From Alteromonas gracilis (GTDB lineage: Bacteria; Pseudomonadota; Gammaproteobacteria; Enterobacterales; Alteromonadaceae): a DNA stretch of 64,000 nt. This document shows positions 17,114 to 26,240 of this stretch, in pieces. How positions within the stretch are numbered: the stretch's first letter is position 1; every line of letters starts with the position of its first letter. Where the stretch lies: positions 186,001 to 250,000 of the forward strand of contig NZ_PVNO01000025.1 in the NCBI RefSeq assembly GCF_002993325.1, given 5' to 3'. Position numbers and translations under genes: made by a program. The notes under the pieces were generated by a model, which saw only the letters and a program-made list of their open reading frames with translations, was not told the DNA's origin and did not search any database.

Positions 17114-18025
17114 ATGTTTACCTTTACCAATAATACCCAGTTTGGACATCATAAATTGTGGCTCGCATTTACCATTAGCGTTGTCGCATTTGCTATGTGT
17201 TTATCATTTTCTGTCGGTAACGCCAAACAAAGTGCTGACATTTCAGGGTTAGATATCGTAGGGGAGGGAAGTATTGTCTTACTTACGCTTGCTTGGATAC
17301 TCGCAGCACTTGCCAGCCGACCGCCCGGTAAAGTTACAAGCCTTCTTGTTTTTGGGCTGGGATTCTTCTTGTTCTCGGCTACCTTAGATTTTTTGGATGA
17401 GTTTTTACATTACCCTGAAAGTGCACATTGGATAAGCATGATAGAGTCTTACCCTGCAGCCGTTGGAATGGTGGTGATGACAGCTGCCCTTTACCAGTGG
17501 CATCTTGAACAGAGAGCGCTCAATTTGCAGCTAAGACGCCGTGAATGGGACTATCGCGATCATGACAAAATTGACCCGATAACCCAGCTTTATCGCGCAG
17601 AATACTGGAAAGAACAAATTTACAAGCTCCAGCAAGTTAATAAAACAGCTGTGCTCGCCATCATAGATATCAACAATTTCTCCGTGTTTAACCAGCAATA
17701 TGGATACGCGGAAGGAGACCGGTATCTCCACGAAATTGCCCAGCTTGTGGTAATGAACTTGCGTCAACATGACCTAGCTTGCCGCTATGCTGGCGATCGC
17801 TTTGCTATTCTTTTACCGGATGTGTCGCCGACTCAGGCCGATATCATTATTAATGAGATAAAGGTCAGTATTCAGCACCTCGCTTTCAGACACAATTTAA
17901 ACGCTAATGCGATTTATACGACGGCCCGAAGTACGCACGTAACGCTGTTGCCCAATCAGAAGCTTTCCGCAGTCTTAAACGCAATGCTTTTTGAACTTGA
18001 ACGGCCCCAAAAAAGCGCCGCGTAA
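17114..18025 (+). CDS. Membrane protein with degenerate GGDEF domain
   Basis: This 303-aa protein has an N-terminal membrane part with about four hydrophobic segments (roughly residues 15-35, 53-70, 78-95 and 113-128) and a C-terminal GGDEF domain (about 150-300). The signature reads AGDRF (226-230): the fourth position is Arg instead of Glu, so cyclase activity is doubtful. The inhibitory site RQHD (217-220) is intact. The start is well supported by GAGG at 17106-17109. The AraC-type regulator gene follows after 49 bases in the same direction, so the two may be cotranscribed. The Pho-controlled receptor is divergent from it. Confidence 0.85.
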   Translation: MFTFTNNTQFGHHKLWLAFTISVVAFAMCLSFSVGNAKQSADISGLDIVGEGSIVLLTLAWILAALASRPPGKVTSLLVFGLGFFLFSATLDFLDEFLHYPESAHWISMIESYPAAVGMVVMTAALYQWHLEQRALNLQLRRREWDYRDHDKIDPITQLYRAEYWKEQIYKLQQVNKTAVLAIIDINNFSVFNQQYGYAEGDRYLHEIAQLVVMNLRQHDLACRYAGDRFAILLPDVSPTQADIIINEIKVSIQHLAFRHNLNANAIYTTARSTHVTLLPNQKLSAVLNAMLFELERPQKSAA

Positions 18026-18074
18026 TCGACAATATAATGAATAAAAAAGCGATTTTTAGCGCAGCAAAGGCCAG

Positions 18075-19337
18075 ATGGAATTGAGCATACCAAGTTATCC
18101 AGCAGAAGCGACACCGTCATTACTCGATGACGGCAGCGATACGCTTTGTGAAAGCAAGAAGCGTTCGTCTGAGCTAGCTTCAATGGATATTGATGTAAAA
18201 CGCAATGCTGGTATGGGGGGCTCTGCAAAAGACACAGCAAAAAACACTACAATAGATAATGTCGATGCATTTTGCGTGGATGTCTTTGCTAGTTCTGATG
18301 TTGTGCAGTCAATACACGATAAGGTCATTGCGGGTTATTGGTTGGTTAAGGCTGTACTTGACGTTTCAATTACCCGTGGCGCGAACAAAAACAAGTTGTT
18401 CAGGGGCACAGGTATTTTTGAAGACACGCTGCAGCCTAATTCGTTGATCAGTATTAAACAATACCAGTCACTACTTGCCAATGTTCAAAGTCAAACAAAA
18501 GGCGCAGACGTCAGCTTTCTACTGGGCAATGCGTTAGCCTCGCAGTGGTTGCGCAGCCCTTTACACGTTTTGCAAACCTGCGATACGCTGCAGGGACTGC
18601 TGACTCACCTTGTACAGCATCAGGCATTTCGATGGAGCAGTATGCCCTTATGTCAATATCAGCGCTTTGATATTCACGGTAAGATAATTTTGGTCCCTCA
18701 ATTTACCCCGGCCAATGTGAAAATGGCACAGTTTTTCAGCGAAGTAGGATTTGCCACCTTAATTGCCCTTTTAAAAGGTATCGGTAAACGACGGGTTCCG
18801 GCTTCTTTTTCTTTTACCTGCCCACGGCCAAAAAATATCGCTGATTTTGAAACTCATTTAGGACTTAAACTTACCTTTAATTGTCCAGTCAGCAGTATTA
18901 GCATTGAAAAAAGCGCGTTACATGAATCACTGTCAGCGTCTATTAATAGTGCATCGGATATAACCAATGAGCCTGCATTAGCAACGCATGCTGGCCTCAC
19001 ACTTCCCCCACTTATTTCACTTTCTGACTATGTAAGAAGTCATGTCTACCAATCGATAAGAGCGGGGCATTCGGGAAGTACTCTGCCCGAGCTTGCCAAA
19101 AATTTAACCATTAGCCCAGCTACACTCAAGCGCAAGTTGAAAGAGTTCAATACCAGCTATCGTCAATTATCAGAAGAAGTCTGGCGCAACTACGCGTTAA
19201 TTTTGCTGTCTGTATATAAAGCCAATAACGAAGAGGCGGCCAGTAAAATGGGTATCAACGATTTACCTAATTTTCGCCGTACAATTAAGCGGCTAACGGG
19301 CAAAACCCCGAGTGAGCTAAGACTCTTAAACACGTAA
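18075..19337 (+). CDS. AraC-family transcriptional regulator
   Basis: This 420-aa regulator has an N-terminal ligand-binding part of the Arabinose_bd/OruR type (about 90-290) and a C-terminal double helix-turn-helix (about 320-415). The second HTH ends in the family-typical FRRTIKRLTGKTPSELR. The first 80 residues are polar and look unstructured, so translation could start later, for example at the Met near residue 37. The effector is unknown. The flanking genes (GGDEF protein before, NhaC-type antiporter after) are candidate targets only by position. Confidence 0.87.
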   Translation: MELSIPSYPAEATPSLLDDGSDTLCESKKRSSELASMDIDVKRNAGMGGSAKDTAKNTTIDNVDAFCVDVFASSDVVQSIHDKVIAGYWLVKAVLDVSITRGANKNKLFRGTGIFEDTLQPNSLISIKQYQSLLANVQSQTKGADVSFLLGNALASQWLRSPLHVLQTCDTLQGLLTHLVQHQAFRWSSMPLCQYQRFDIHGKIILVPQFTPANVKMAQFFSEVGFATLIALLKGIGKRRVPASFSFTCPRPKNIADFETHLGLKLTFNCPVSSISIEKSALHESLSASINSASDITNEPALATHAGLTLPPLISLSDYVRSHVYQSIRAGHSGSTLPELAKNLTISPATLKRKLKEFNTSYRQLSEEVWRNYALILLSVYKANNEEAASKMGINDLPNFRRTIKRLTGKTPSELRLLNT

Positions 19338-19623
19338 CTTGTGTAAACCCGAGTAATTCCCTTTTCAATAGCGCTAAAAACTTTTATCCTCTCCCGCTTA
19401 TGTTTTTACGTTCTTAAATTATGAAAGACGCAATGTTTATCGCGCTACATTATTAACGTAAAAATTGATGTAATATCTGCTAAAGCTGCAGCAAACCATG
19501 CGTGTAAAGGTCTTAAGTGCTTAGATTGTCTGTTTATTTGCGATCCAGAAAGGCCAAATCCAAGACGGCACCGTTGTCGCTAATCACTTGTAGATAAGTA
19601 TAAAATCAAAAGAGAGTTTTCCT

Positions 19624-20970
19624 GTGCGCGAAAATAACGCTACTGCACCACCTTCTGTATTGCCCAATGCGATGGGTCTAACGCCAATACTGCTTTTTGT
19701 GGTTCTTGTCGTCGTTACGGGGATCACTACGAACGACATTACAGCAATGCCAATTTTAGTGGCGTTTTTTATAAGCGCTGGGTATGGCTTGTGTTTAAAT
19801 CCGAAAGGGAAAAAGATTAGTTTCTCTGAAAAAGTTCAGACTTTTTGTAAAGGGGGCGGTGATAAAAATATTATTCTCTTGGTGCTCATATTCCTATTGG
19901 CCGGCGCGTTTTATGCGGTGACCATTGATATTGGTGCACGGGATGCCACGGTGAATATGGCGCTGCAATTTGTGCCCTCGGCACTGATATTGCCAGGCCT
20001 GTTTTTGATTTGCTGTTTTATATCATTTTCTATGGGCACGTCGATGGGCACCATTACCGCGTTATCTCCTATAGGTGCAGGCCTTGCCACAAGCTTAGGT
20101 CTGCCGGTGGAAATGGCGCTAGGTATTGTCGTAGGTGGCGCTATGTTTGGTGATAACTTGTCGTTCGTGTCAGATACCACCATTGCTGCAACGCGTACCC
20201 AAGGAGTGCAGCTTAAAGATAAGTTTAGGGCGAACTTAATGGTTGCCGTGCCAGCCTGCATCGTTACCATGGGGTTACTGCTTATGGTCGATGTAGACAC
20301 ATCAGGTATCGTTGAAGGTGGCAGCTATGATTTCTGGCGCATAGTTCCTTATCTGTGCATTATTGCTTTCGCGCTCACCGGATTTAATGTTATCAGCGTT
20401 TTGGCGGTTGGTATTGCTAGTGCCTGTGTTGTTGGATTGGTGCAAGAAAGCTTTACCATGCTCTCGATGATGCAAAGCATTCAAAAGGGGATGGGCTGGA
20501 TGCAAGACTTGGCGATGATTGCCATTACCATAGGAGGCATTGTAGCGCTTATGCACGCCAATGGCGGCATTGCTTGGTTAATTGAACGTTTAACGCGCAG
20601 AGTAACGTCTAAAAAGGGTGCAGAGTTTAGTATTGCTGGTTTAGTCAGCTTTCTGGATATCACCACCGCGAACAACACTATCGCGATTGTTACCGCAGGC
20701 CCGATTGCTAAAGATTTGAATAAAAAGTACGGCGTTGACCCTCGTCGTACCGCATCATTGCTGGATATCTTTTCATGCAGTTTTCAAGGTTTAGTGCCCT
20801 ACGGAGCGCAGCTCTTAAGTGCTGCTGCGGTAGTGGGGATTTCACCTTTAGCCATCACGCCTTACTGCTGGTACCCCATGCTCATATTTGTGTTTGGCGT
20901 AGCGGCGATTTGGTTTGGATTCCCCCGTTTTAAAACCCCCCAAAACGATGAACTAACCCAAAGCGCTTAA
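19624..20970 (+). CDS. NhaC-type Na+/H+ antiporter
   Basis: This 448-aa inner-membrane protein has 11-13 hydrophobic segments. It matches the NhaC family in motifs such as FISFSMGTSMGTITALSP, VGGAMFGDNLSFVSDTTIAA and the late SFLDITTANNTIAIV. Members exchange sodium for protons or transport organic ions (for example malate/lactate); the substrate cannot be settled here. The start is GTG at 19624, the first start in the frame before the first membrane helix. A clear hairpin terminator follows. The 286 bases before it hold no recognised riboswitch. Confidence 0.87.
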   Translation: MRENNATAPPSVLPNAMGLTPILLFVVLVVVTGITTNDITAMPILVAFFISAGYGLCLNPKGKKISFSEKVQTFCKGGGDKNIILLVLIFLLAGAFYAVTIDIGARDATVNMALQFVPSALILPGLFLICCFISFSMGTSMGTITALSPIGAGLATSLGLPVEMALGIVVGGAMFGDNLSFVSDTTIAATRTQGVQLKDKFRANLMVAVPACIVTMGLLLMVDVDTSGIVEGGSYDFWRIVPYLCIIAFALTGFNVISVLAVGIASACVVGLVQESFTMLSMMQSIQKGMGWMQDLAMIAITIGGIVALMHANGGIAWLIERLTRRVTSKKGAEFSIAGLVSFLDITTANNTIAIVTAGPIAKDLNKKYGVDPRRTASLLDIFSCSFQGLVPYGAQLLSAAAVVGISPLAITPYCWYPMLIFVFGVAAIWFGFPRFKTPQNDELTQSA

Positions 20971-21002
20971 AATCACGTAACGCTTAACACACTAGCTTTT
21001 TA

Positions 21003-21036
21003 GGGCGGTATCTTCTAGGATCACCGCCCGAATTTT
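21003..21036 (+). terminator. Terminator after the antiporter gene
   Basis: A 7-bp GC-rich stem (21003-21009 with 21023-21029), extendable by TC/GA pairs across a bulge, is followed by AATTTTATT. It lies 32 bases after the stop. Confidence 0.7.
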
Positions 21037-21070
21037 ATTGACGTATAGAAAAACTCTGTAGGATGCAACT

Positions 21071-24000
21071 TTGTCTTCACCACTTGCAATAAAACCTCTC
21101 TATAACAAACTTGATGACTGCTTAAGCGCCGATAAATTTCGTCTAAAGCGCCGCATAACGCAACTTATGCAAAAAGCAAATGGCGCGTCTTTGGGTAATA
21201 AAGAGCAAGCCAAAAACGGCGGTTCGGTAAATAAAAGCACGCTTAAGCCAGCCAGTGATGAATCACAAAATGAGAGTGTGCTTAACGAAGACAATTTACG
21301 GGCACAGTTTGAAAAGCTAAACGCCGATATTGAAGCATCGATAGAAAAGCGCAGTTGGCGGAAGGCAAATTTACCTAAGGTAGAGTACCCACCGCTGCCG
21401 GTGAGCGATAAGAAAGAAGATATCAAAGAGGCCATTGCTAATAATCAGGTAGTAATTGTTGCTGGTGAAACCGGTTCAGGTAAAACCACCCAGCTGCCAA
21501 AAATCTGCTTGGAATTAGGCCGTGGTGTTAGCGGCATGATTGCCCATACCCAGCCTAGACGATTGGCGGCGCGAAGCGTTGCTACCCGCATCGCCGAAGA
21601 GCTAAATACCCCTTTAGGTGAGAAGGTAGGCTTTAAAATTCGCTTTAGCGATCAGGTTAGTGAGCGAAGCTACGTAAAACTGATGACTGACGGTATGCTG
21701 CTTGCTGAAATGCAGCAGGATCGTTTTTTAAATCAATACGATACTATCATAATCGATGAAGCCCACGAGCGTAGCCTTAATATCGACTTCTTACTGGGCT
21801 ATTTGCGTCAGCTTTTAGATAAGCGCCCTGAGTTAAAGCTTATCATCACGTCCGCTACTATCGATCCTGAACGCTTTTCAAAACACTTCAATAATGCGCC
21901 AATTATCGAAGTAAGCGGTCGTACTTATCCGGTAGAAATTCGCTATCACGCCCCTGAAGATATTGATGAGGACATGGACCAAAGCGATGCTATCGTCCAT
22001 GCCGTTGACGAACTTATGCGCGAGGCACCAGGTGATATTTTGGTGTTTTTAAGCGGCGAGCGTGAAATCAGGGACACGCAGGATGCCCTTAGCAAGCAGC
22101 ATTATCGCAATACTGAAATCGTGCCCCTTTACGCAAGGCTATCGGCTGCAGAGCAAAACCGTATTTTCCAGTCACACAGCGGCAGACGAATCGTGCTTGC
22201 GACCAACGTGGCAGAAACCTCGTTAACTGTGCCTGGTATCAAATACGTTATAGACCCAGGCTTTGCGCGTATTTCACGATACAGCGCCAGAAGCAAAGTG
22301 CAGCGCCTACCTATTGAGCCAATTTCACAAGCATCAGCAAACCAGCGGGCAGGACGATGCGGCCGTGTTTCAGACGGTATTTGTATTCGTTTATACAGTG
22401 AAGACGACTATTTAGGGCGTCCAGAATTTACCGACCCTGAAATTCTGCGTACCAACTTAGCATCGGTTATTTTGCAAATGCTCGCCTTGGGCTTAGGCGA
22501 TATTGCCGCTTTTCCTTTTGTTCAGCCACCGGACAATCGCAACATTAACGATGGCTTTCGCCTGCTTGAAGAAATTCAGGCAATAACTAAAGGGAAGGGC
22601 AAGCAGCAAGGCAAAATGCAGCTTACTTCGTTAGGGCGCCAAGTGGCACGATTGCCTATCGATCCGCGCTATGCACGTATGGTGATTGAAGCCGAACGCA
22701 CCAACGCGTTAAGTGAAGTGATGGTGATAGCGGCGGGACTTTCTATCCAAGACCCACGGGAGCGCCCGCAGGAAAAACGCCAGCAAGCGGACGAGAAACA
22801 CAGTGAATACCACGACAAAGACTCTGACTTTATAAGTCTTTACAACTTGTGGGTAGCGTTCAGAGAGCAACAAAATTCGCTTAGTCAAAACCAATTACGT
22901 AAATGGTGTAAGCAGAACTTTATTAACTATCTGCGCATGCGTGAATGGCAGGACATTGTGAGCCAGCTTAAAAAATCTATCGCTGAGCTAGGTTTTGGTA
23001 TTTCGAAGCAAGAAGCAGACTATCAGGCTATTCACCAAGCCATTGCCAGCGGTTTGTTGTCACACATGGGCTTTAAAGACAAAGAGCGCGAGTACATGGG
23101 GTCGCGCAATTCTCGTTTCCTCATTTTTCCTGGTTCTGGCTTATCAAAGTCCCAGCCAAAATGGGTGATGGCGGCCGAACTCGTTGAAACGTCTAAGCTC
23201 TTTGCCCGAGTAGTGGCGAAAATAGATCCCGCATGGGTTGAGCCCTTAGCGGAACACGTGGTGCAAAGAAGTTATTCTGAACCGCACTGGTCGAAAAAGC
23301 GCGGAGCGGTTATCGCGTTTGAAAAAGTTACGCTGTTTGGCCTACCAATCGTGATGAAGCGGGCCAAGGTATACAGTCTCATCGACCCGGCAATCTGTCA
23401 CGAGTTGTTTATTCGAGAAGCCTTGGTTGAAGGTAATACCAAGCTAAATTATAGCTTTTTGCAAGATAATCAGGCGTTACTTGAACAAGCGGATGAGTTT
23501 GAACAAAAGACCCGTAGGCGCGACCTCATTGTTGATGACGAGGAACTAGTTAGCTTTTACGCGAAGCGTATTCCTGTTGAAGCGAACAACGATGCTGCGT
23601 TTAAAAAATGGTTTAGACAGCACGGTAGCAATGACGGCTTAACTTTTAAGGAAGAAGACGTTTATCGTCAGCAGCCAGGTCAATCGGTAGCCAATGCTTT
23701 TCCGGATGTATGGCGTCAAGGCAACATTACTTTACCGCTGCGTTACAACTTTGAGCCCAACGCTGAAGATGATGGTGTTACCGTAGTTATTCCACTGCCT
23801 GTGCTTAATCAGGTAGATAACGTCGGATTCGACTGGTTAGTGCCAGGGTTGAGGCACGATTTAATCGTTGGTTTAATTAAAACCTTGCCGAAACGCCTTC
23901 GCCGCAATTTTGTTCCGGCCCCCAACTTTGCAGAGGCGTGCCTTGCTGATATAAGCGAGACAGACAAGAACAACCGCCCCATAGCTATACTTGATGCCGT

Positions 24001-25078
24001 TACCGATAAACTGCGCAAGATGACAGGGGTTGTTATTGAAAGCGAAGAGTGGAACCTGTCACAGCTTGATAAGCATTTAAAAATGCACTTCGCCGTGGTC
24101 AATGACAGCGGTGACGATATTGCCAAAGGTGATGACCTTCATGCACTCAAACAGCAGTGCGCAGGTCAGGTGAAACAAACTTTTGAGAAGGCCGCGACCC
24201 CAGAATTAGAGCGTAGCAACATAGAGCAATGGGATTTTGAAAGCTTACCTGAGACGTTCGTCCAAAAAGTCGGTGGGTTTGAAGTGCAAGCTTTCCCTGC
24301 ACTGGTTCAAAAAGGTGAAAAGGTCGACATTGCTCTAATTGAAGAGGCAGACAAAGCTCAAGTACTGCACAAACAGGGCGTTAATGTGTTGATTAAAAAT
24401 GCCATGCCATCGCCACTTAACTACCTGCAAAGCAAGCTTCCCAATAAAGCTAAACTCGGCCTGTATTTTAATCCGTTTGGCCAGATAAAAGCGTTAATCG
24501 ATGACTGCATTTTTGCTGGTATTGATGCCATAGTGACCGAATATAGCAAAGCTAACAATACAGATATCCGCAATAAAGCTGATTTTGAAGCATGTTTAGA
24601 CATTGCACGTGCGAATATCAACGACAAAGTATTAGAGATAGCACAACAGGTTGAACAAGGGTTAACCCTTGCTCACCAATGTCAAAAGCAAATGAAAGGT
24701 AATGTGCCTTTGACCATGATTAATGCGTTAGGTGATTGTAAAGCGCACTTAGCATCGTTAGTTTTCCCTGGTTTTGTTTCAGAGATTGGTGAGCCAAGGC
24801 TCGATGACTGGAACCGATATATTAAAGGACTTGCTCGCCGTCTTGAGAAATTACCTATTGATCCGAACAAAGACAGAATGCACCAGGCTACGGTAGAAAA
24901 GTCGATTAAAGAGTGGGAAAAGGCGTGTGCGAAATATCCGAAAGGTAAAGTACCTCAAGACCTGCATGATGTGCGCTGGATGATAGAGGAGTTAAGAGTT
25001 TCTTTATTCGCCCAGCAGTTGGGCACTGCTTATCCAATATCAGCCAAACGGATCACCTTGTATCTCGCTGACTTTTAG
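21071..25078 (+). CDS. hrpA: ATP-dependent RNA helicase HrpA
   Basis: HrpA (1335 aa) is a DEAH-box helicase; in E. coli it rescues stalled ribosomes and takes part in mRNA processing. Motif I GETGSGKTT, motif II DEAH, motif III SAT, and motifs V and VI (NVAETSLTVPG, QRAGRCGR) are all present in the first 500 residues. The HA2, OB-fold and large DUF3418-type C-terminal regions follow, and the length is close to the 1300-residue E. coli protein. The start is TTG at 21071, with AGGA eight bases upstream; no ATG is better placed. It is a single-gene unit. Confidence 0.96.
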   Translation: MSSPLAIKPLYNKLDDCLSADKFRLKRRITQLMQKANGASLGNKEQAKNGGSVNKSTLKPASDESQNESVLNEDNLRAQFEKLNADIEASIEKRSWRKANLPKVEYPPLPVSDKKEDIKEAIANNQVVIVAGETGSGKTTQLPKICLELGRGVSGMIAHTQPRRLAARSVATRIAEELNTPLGEKVGFKIRFSDQVSERSYVKLMTDGMLLAEMQQDRFLNQYDTIIIDEAHERSLNIDFLLGYLRQLLDKRPELKLIITSATIDPERFSKHFNNAPIIEVSGRTYPVEIRYHAPEDIDEDMDQSDAIVHAVDELMREAPGDILVFLSGEREIRDTQDALSKQHYRNTEIVPLYARLSAAEQNRIFQSHSGRRIVLATNVAETSLTVPGIKYVIDPGFARISRYSARSKVQRLPIEPISQASANQRAGRCGRVSDGICIRLYSEDDYLGRPEFTDPEILRTNLASVILQMLALGLGDIAAFPFVQPPDNRNINDGFRLLEEIQAITKGKGKQQGKMQLTSLGRQVARLPIDPRYARMVIEAERTNALSEVMVIAAGLSIQDPRERPQEKRQQADEKHSEYHDKDSDFISLYNLWVAFREQQNSLSQNQLRKWCKQNFINYLRMREWQDIVSQLKKSIAELGFGISKQEADYQAIHQAIASGLLSHMGFKDKEREYMGSRNSRFLIFPGSGLSKSQPKWVMAAELVETSKLFARVVAKIDPAWVEPLAEHVVQRSYSEPHWSKKRGAVIAFEKVTLFGLPIVMKRAKVYSLIDPAICHELFIREALVEGNTKLNYSFLQDNQALLEQADEFEQKTRRRDLIVDDEELVSFYAKRIPVEANNDAAFKKWFRQHGSNDGLTFKEEDVYRQQPGQSVANAFPDVWRQGNITLPLRYNFEPNAEDDGVTVVIPLPVLNQVDNVGFDWLVPGLRHDLIVGLIKTLPKRLRRNFVPAPNFAEACLADISETDKNNRPIAILDAVTDKLRKMTGVVIESEEWNLSQLDKHLKMHFAVVNDSGDDIAKGDDLHALKQQCAGQVKQTFEKAATPELERSNIEQWDFESLPETFVQKVGGFEVQAFPALVQKGEKVDIALIEEADKAQVLHKQGVNVLIKNAMPSPLNYLQSKLPNKAKLGLYFNPFGQIKALIDDCIFAGIDAIVTEYSKANNTDIRNKADFEACLDIARANINDKVLEIAQQVEQGLTLAHQCQKQMKGNVPLTMINALGDCKAHLASLVFPGFVSEIGEPRLDDWNRYIKGLARRLEKLPIDPNKDRMHQATVEKSIKEWEKACAKYPKGKVPQDLHDVRWMIEELRVSLFAQQLGTAYPISAKRITLYLADF

Positions 25079-25262
25079 GAGCTATCCCTCTGAATATAGC
25101 CAGTTTACCTCATTCGTTTGAATTGAATTCAAAGCAATAGAAATCAAGGGTTTTTAGTTTTGTTGAATAAATATTGAACAGGTAGATTGACAAGTTATGC
25201 GCATCCCCCTATAACAACAGATGTAGTCGTAAGCGAAGTGCTAAAAATCAGGAGAAGTAGAG

Positions 25263-25565
25263 ATGTTGGGATACGACGATAAGCGAAATTTTTTCAGGAT
25301 GATGGTAAATTCGCCGTGTCAGTTGCAAATAACCGACGATGAGTCGAGCCGGACCATGCAGGCATTGTGTAAAGATATCAGTGCTACGGGTATGTCGTTA
25401 GAGGTAGATGAACCTTCAATTGAAGTAGGTACACAAGTAAGCGTTGCGATCGAATCTTCGAGCTCGCAAATACCTTCTCTAGCAGCGTTAGCAACCGTAG
25501 TACGTTGCGAGCCTGAATCAGAATCGAGCAGTATCATAGGCGTTGAAATTTCGCAGATGAAATAA
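25263..25565 (+). CDS. PilZ-domain c-di-GMP receptor
   Basis: This 100-aa protein is a single PilZ domain. Both c-di-GMP contact motifs are intact: RNFFR (RxxxR) near residue 8 and DISATG (DxSxxG) near residue 37. It should therefore bind c-di-GMP, but its output partner is unknown. The ATG at 25263 is preceded by a good AGGAG (25251-25255). Proteins of this size are free-standing adaptors in many gammaproteobacteria. The surrounding genes give no functional hint. Confidence 0.9.
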   Translation: MLGYDDKRNFFRMMVNSPCQLQITDDESSRTMQALCKDISATGMSLEVDEPSIEVGTQVSVAIESSSSQIPSLAALATVVRCEPESESSSIIGVEISQMK

Positions 25566-25894
25566 AAGACCTTCGCATATGTGTTGGCGAGGCTTTCGCT
25601 TCGCCTTCGCGATTGCCGCTATGCAGCTTTTGCTTTTATGCAGCTTTTTCGTTGCACTTCTTCGTTTTCGTCTATAGAGAATGGCCAGATTAGGCTGTTC
25701 TATTACTACGCTGTTCTGTTACTGCGTTGTCCTATCAAAGTAATCGTTCTTCGCTCTTCAATGAGTATCTACACTCTCATCTACTTTAACGAATAGCACG
25801 TTTAATTTTTTCTATTTTCTAACCACCTTCTAATTGATAATAATTCTCAATATTAAGAAAGCATTCTGATTTCAACGTTAAGAGAGTTATCACT
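25566..25894 (+). other. Intergenic region between the PilZ and DUF2061 genes
   Basis: Over 329 bases I see no supported gene. The plus-strand ORF at 25581-25796 has no recognisable features. The only notable element is a Fur-like box near the right end. Confidence 0.5.
25836..25854. promoter_or_regulatory. Fur-like box upstream of the DUF2061 gene
   Basis: GATAATAATTCTCAATATT matches 14 of 19 positions of the E. coli Fur box. The central TAATTCTCA form is common in iron-regulated marine gammaproteobacterial promoters. It ends 40 bases before the ATG at 25895. Confidence 0.55.
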
Positions 25895-26146
25895 ATGAAG
25901 AAAACTATAACCTTTGCCGTTATGCACTTCACCGTAGCGTTTACCGTCGCCTATTTACTTACTGGCAGCGTTGTAGTCGGTGGAGCCGTTGCGCTTGTTG
26001 AGCCAGCAATTAATACGGTTGCATTTTACTTTCACGAAATGGTTTGGAAAAAGTTAGAAGCACGAAAAGAAGGAGCGTCATTAAAGAGCATGTCTGTGGG
26101 AATGGCGTCGAGAGCTGAAGACCAAGAAATTACGTTCGCATCCTAA
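25895..26146 (+). CDS. DUF2061 small membrane protein
   Basis: This 83-aa protein has two hydrophobic segments (about residues 5-22 and 24-44), with the DUF2061 pattern of a conserved His in FAVMHF and a Glu/Pro before the second segment (VEPAINTVAFYFHE). The function of this family is unknown. The C-terminal 35 residues are polar and probably cytoplasmic. A Fur-like box upstream suggests iron-dependent expression (inferred). A bidirectional terminator separates it from the convergent rlmI. Confidence 0.85.
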   Translation: MKKTITFAVMHFTVAFTVAYLLTGSVVVGGAVALVEPAINTVAFYFHEMVWKKLEARKEGASLKSMSVGMASRAEDQEITFAS

Positions 26147-26206
26147 TGTAGTGTTGCCCAGCGGCATTCAATGAGAAGATTTTCTTTCAATAACGAGCAT
26201 AAACGT

Positions 26207-26238
26207 GCGCCTGTGCATATTCTGTACAGGCGCTTTTG
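26207..26238. terminator. Bidirectional terminator between DUF2061 gene and rlmI
   Basis: A perfect 8-bp stem GCGCCTGT/ACAGGCGC (26207-26214 with 26226-26233), extendable by three pairs with one wobble, is followed by TTTTG on the plus strand. It lies between convergent genes. Confidence 0.75.
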
Positions 26239-26240
26239 TA

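Noticed and set aside
19338..19623. Possible lysine riboswitch before the NhaC-type gene
   Set aside because: Some NhaC-like genes have one, but I could not find its conserved core or pairing pattern here.
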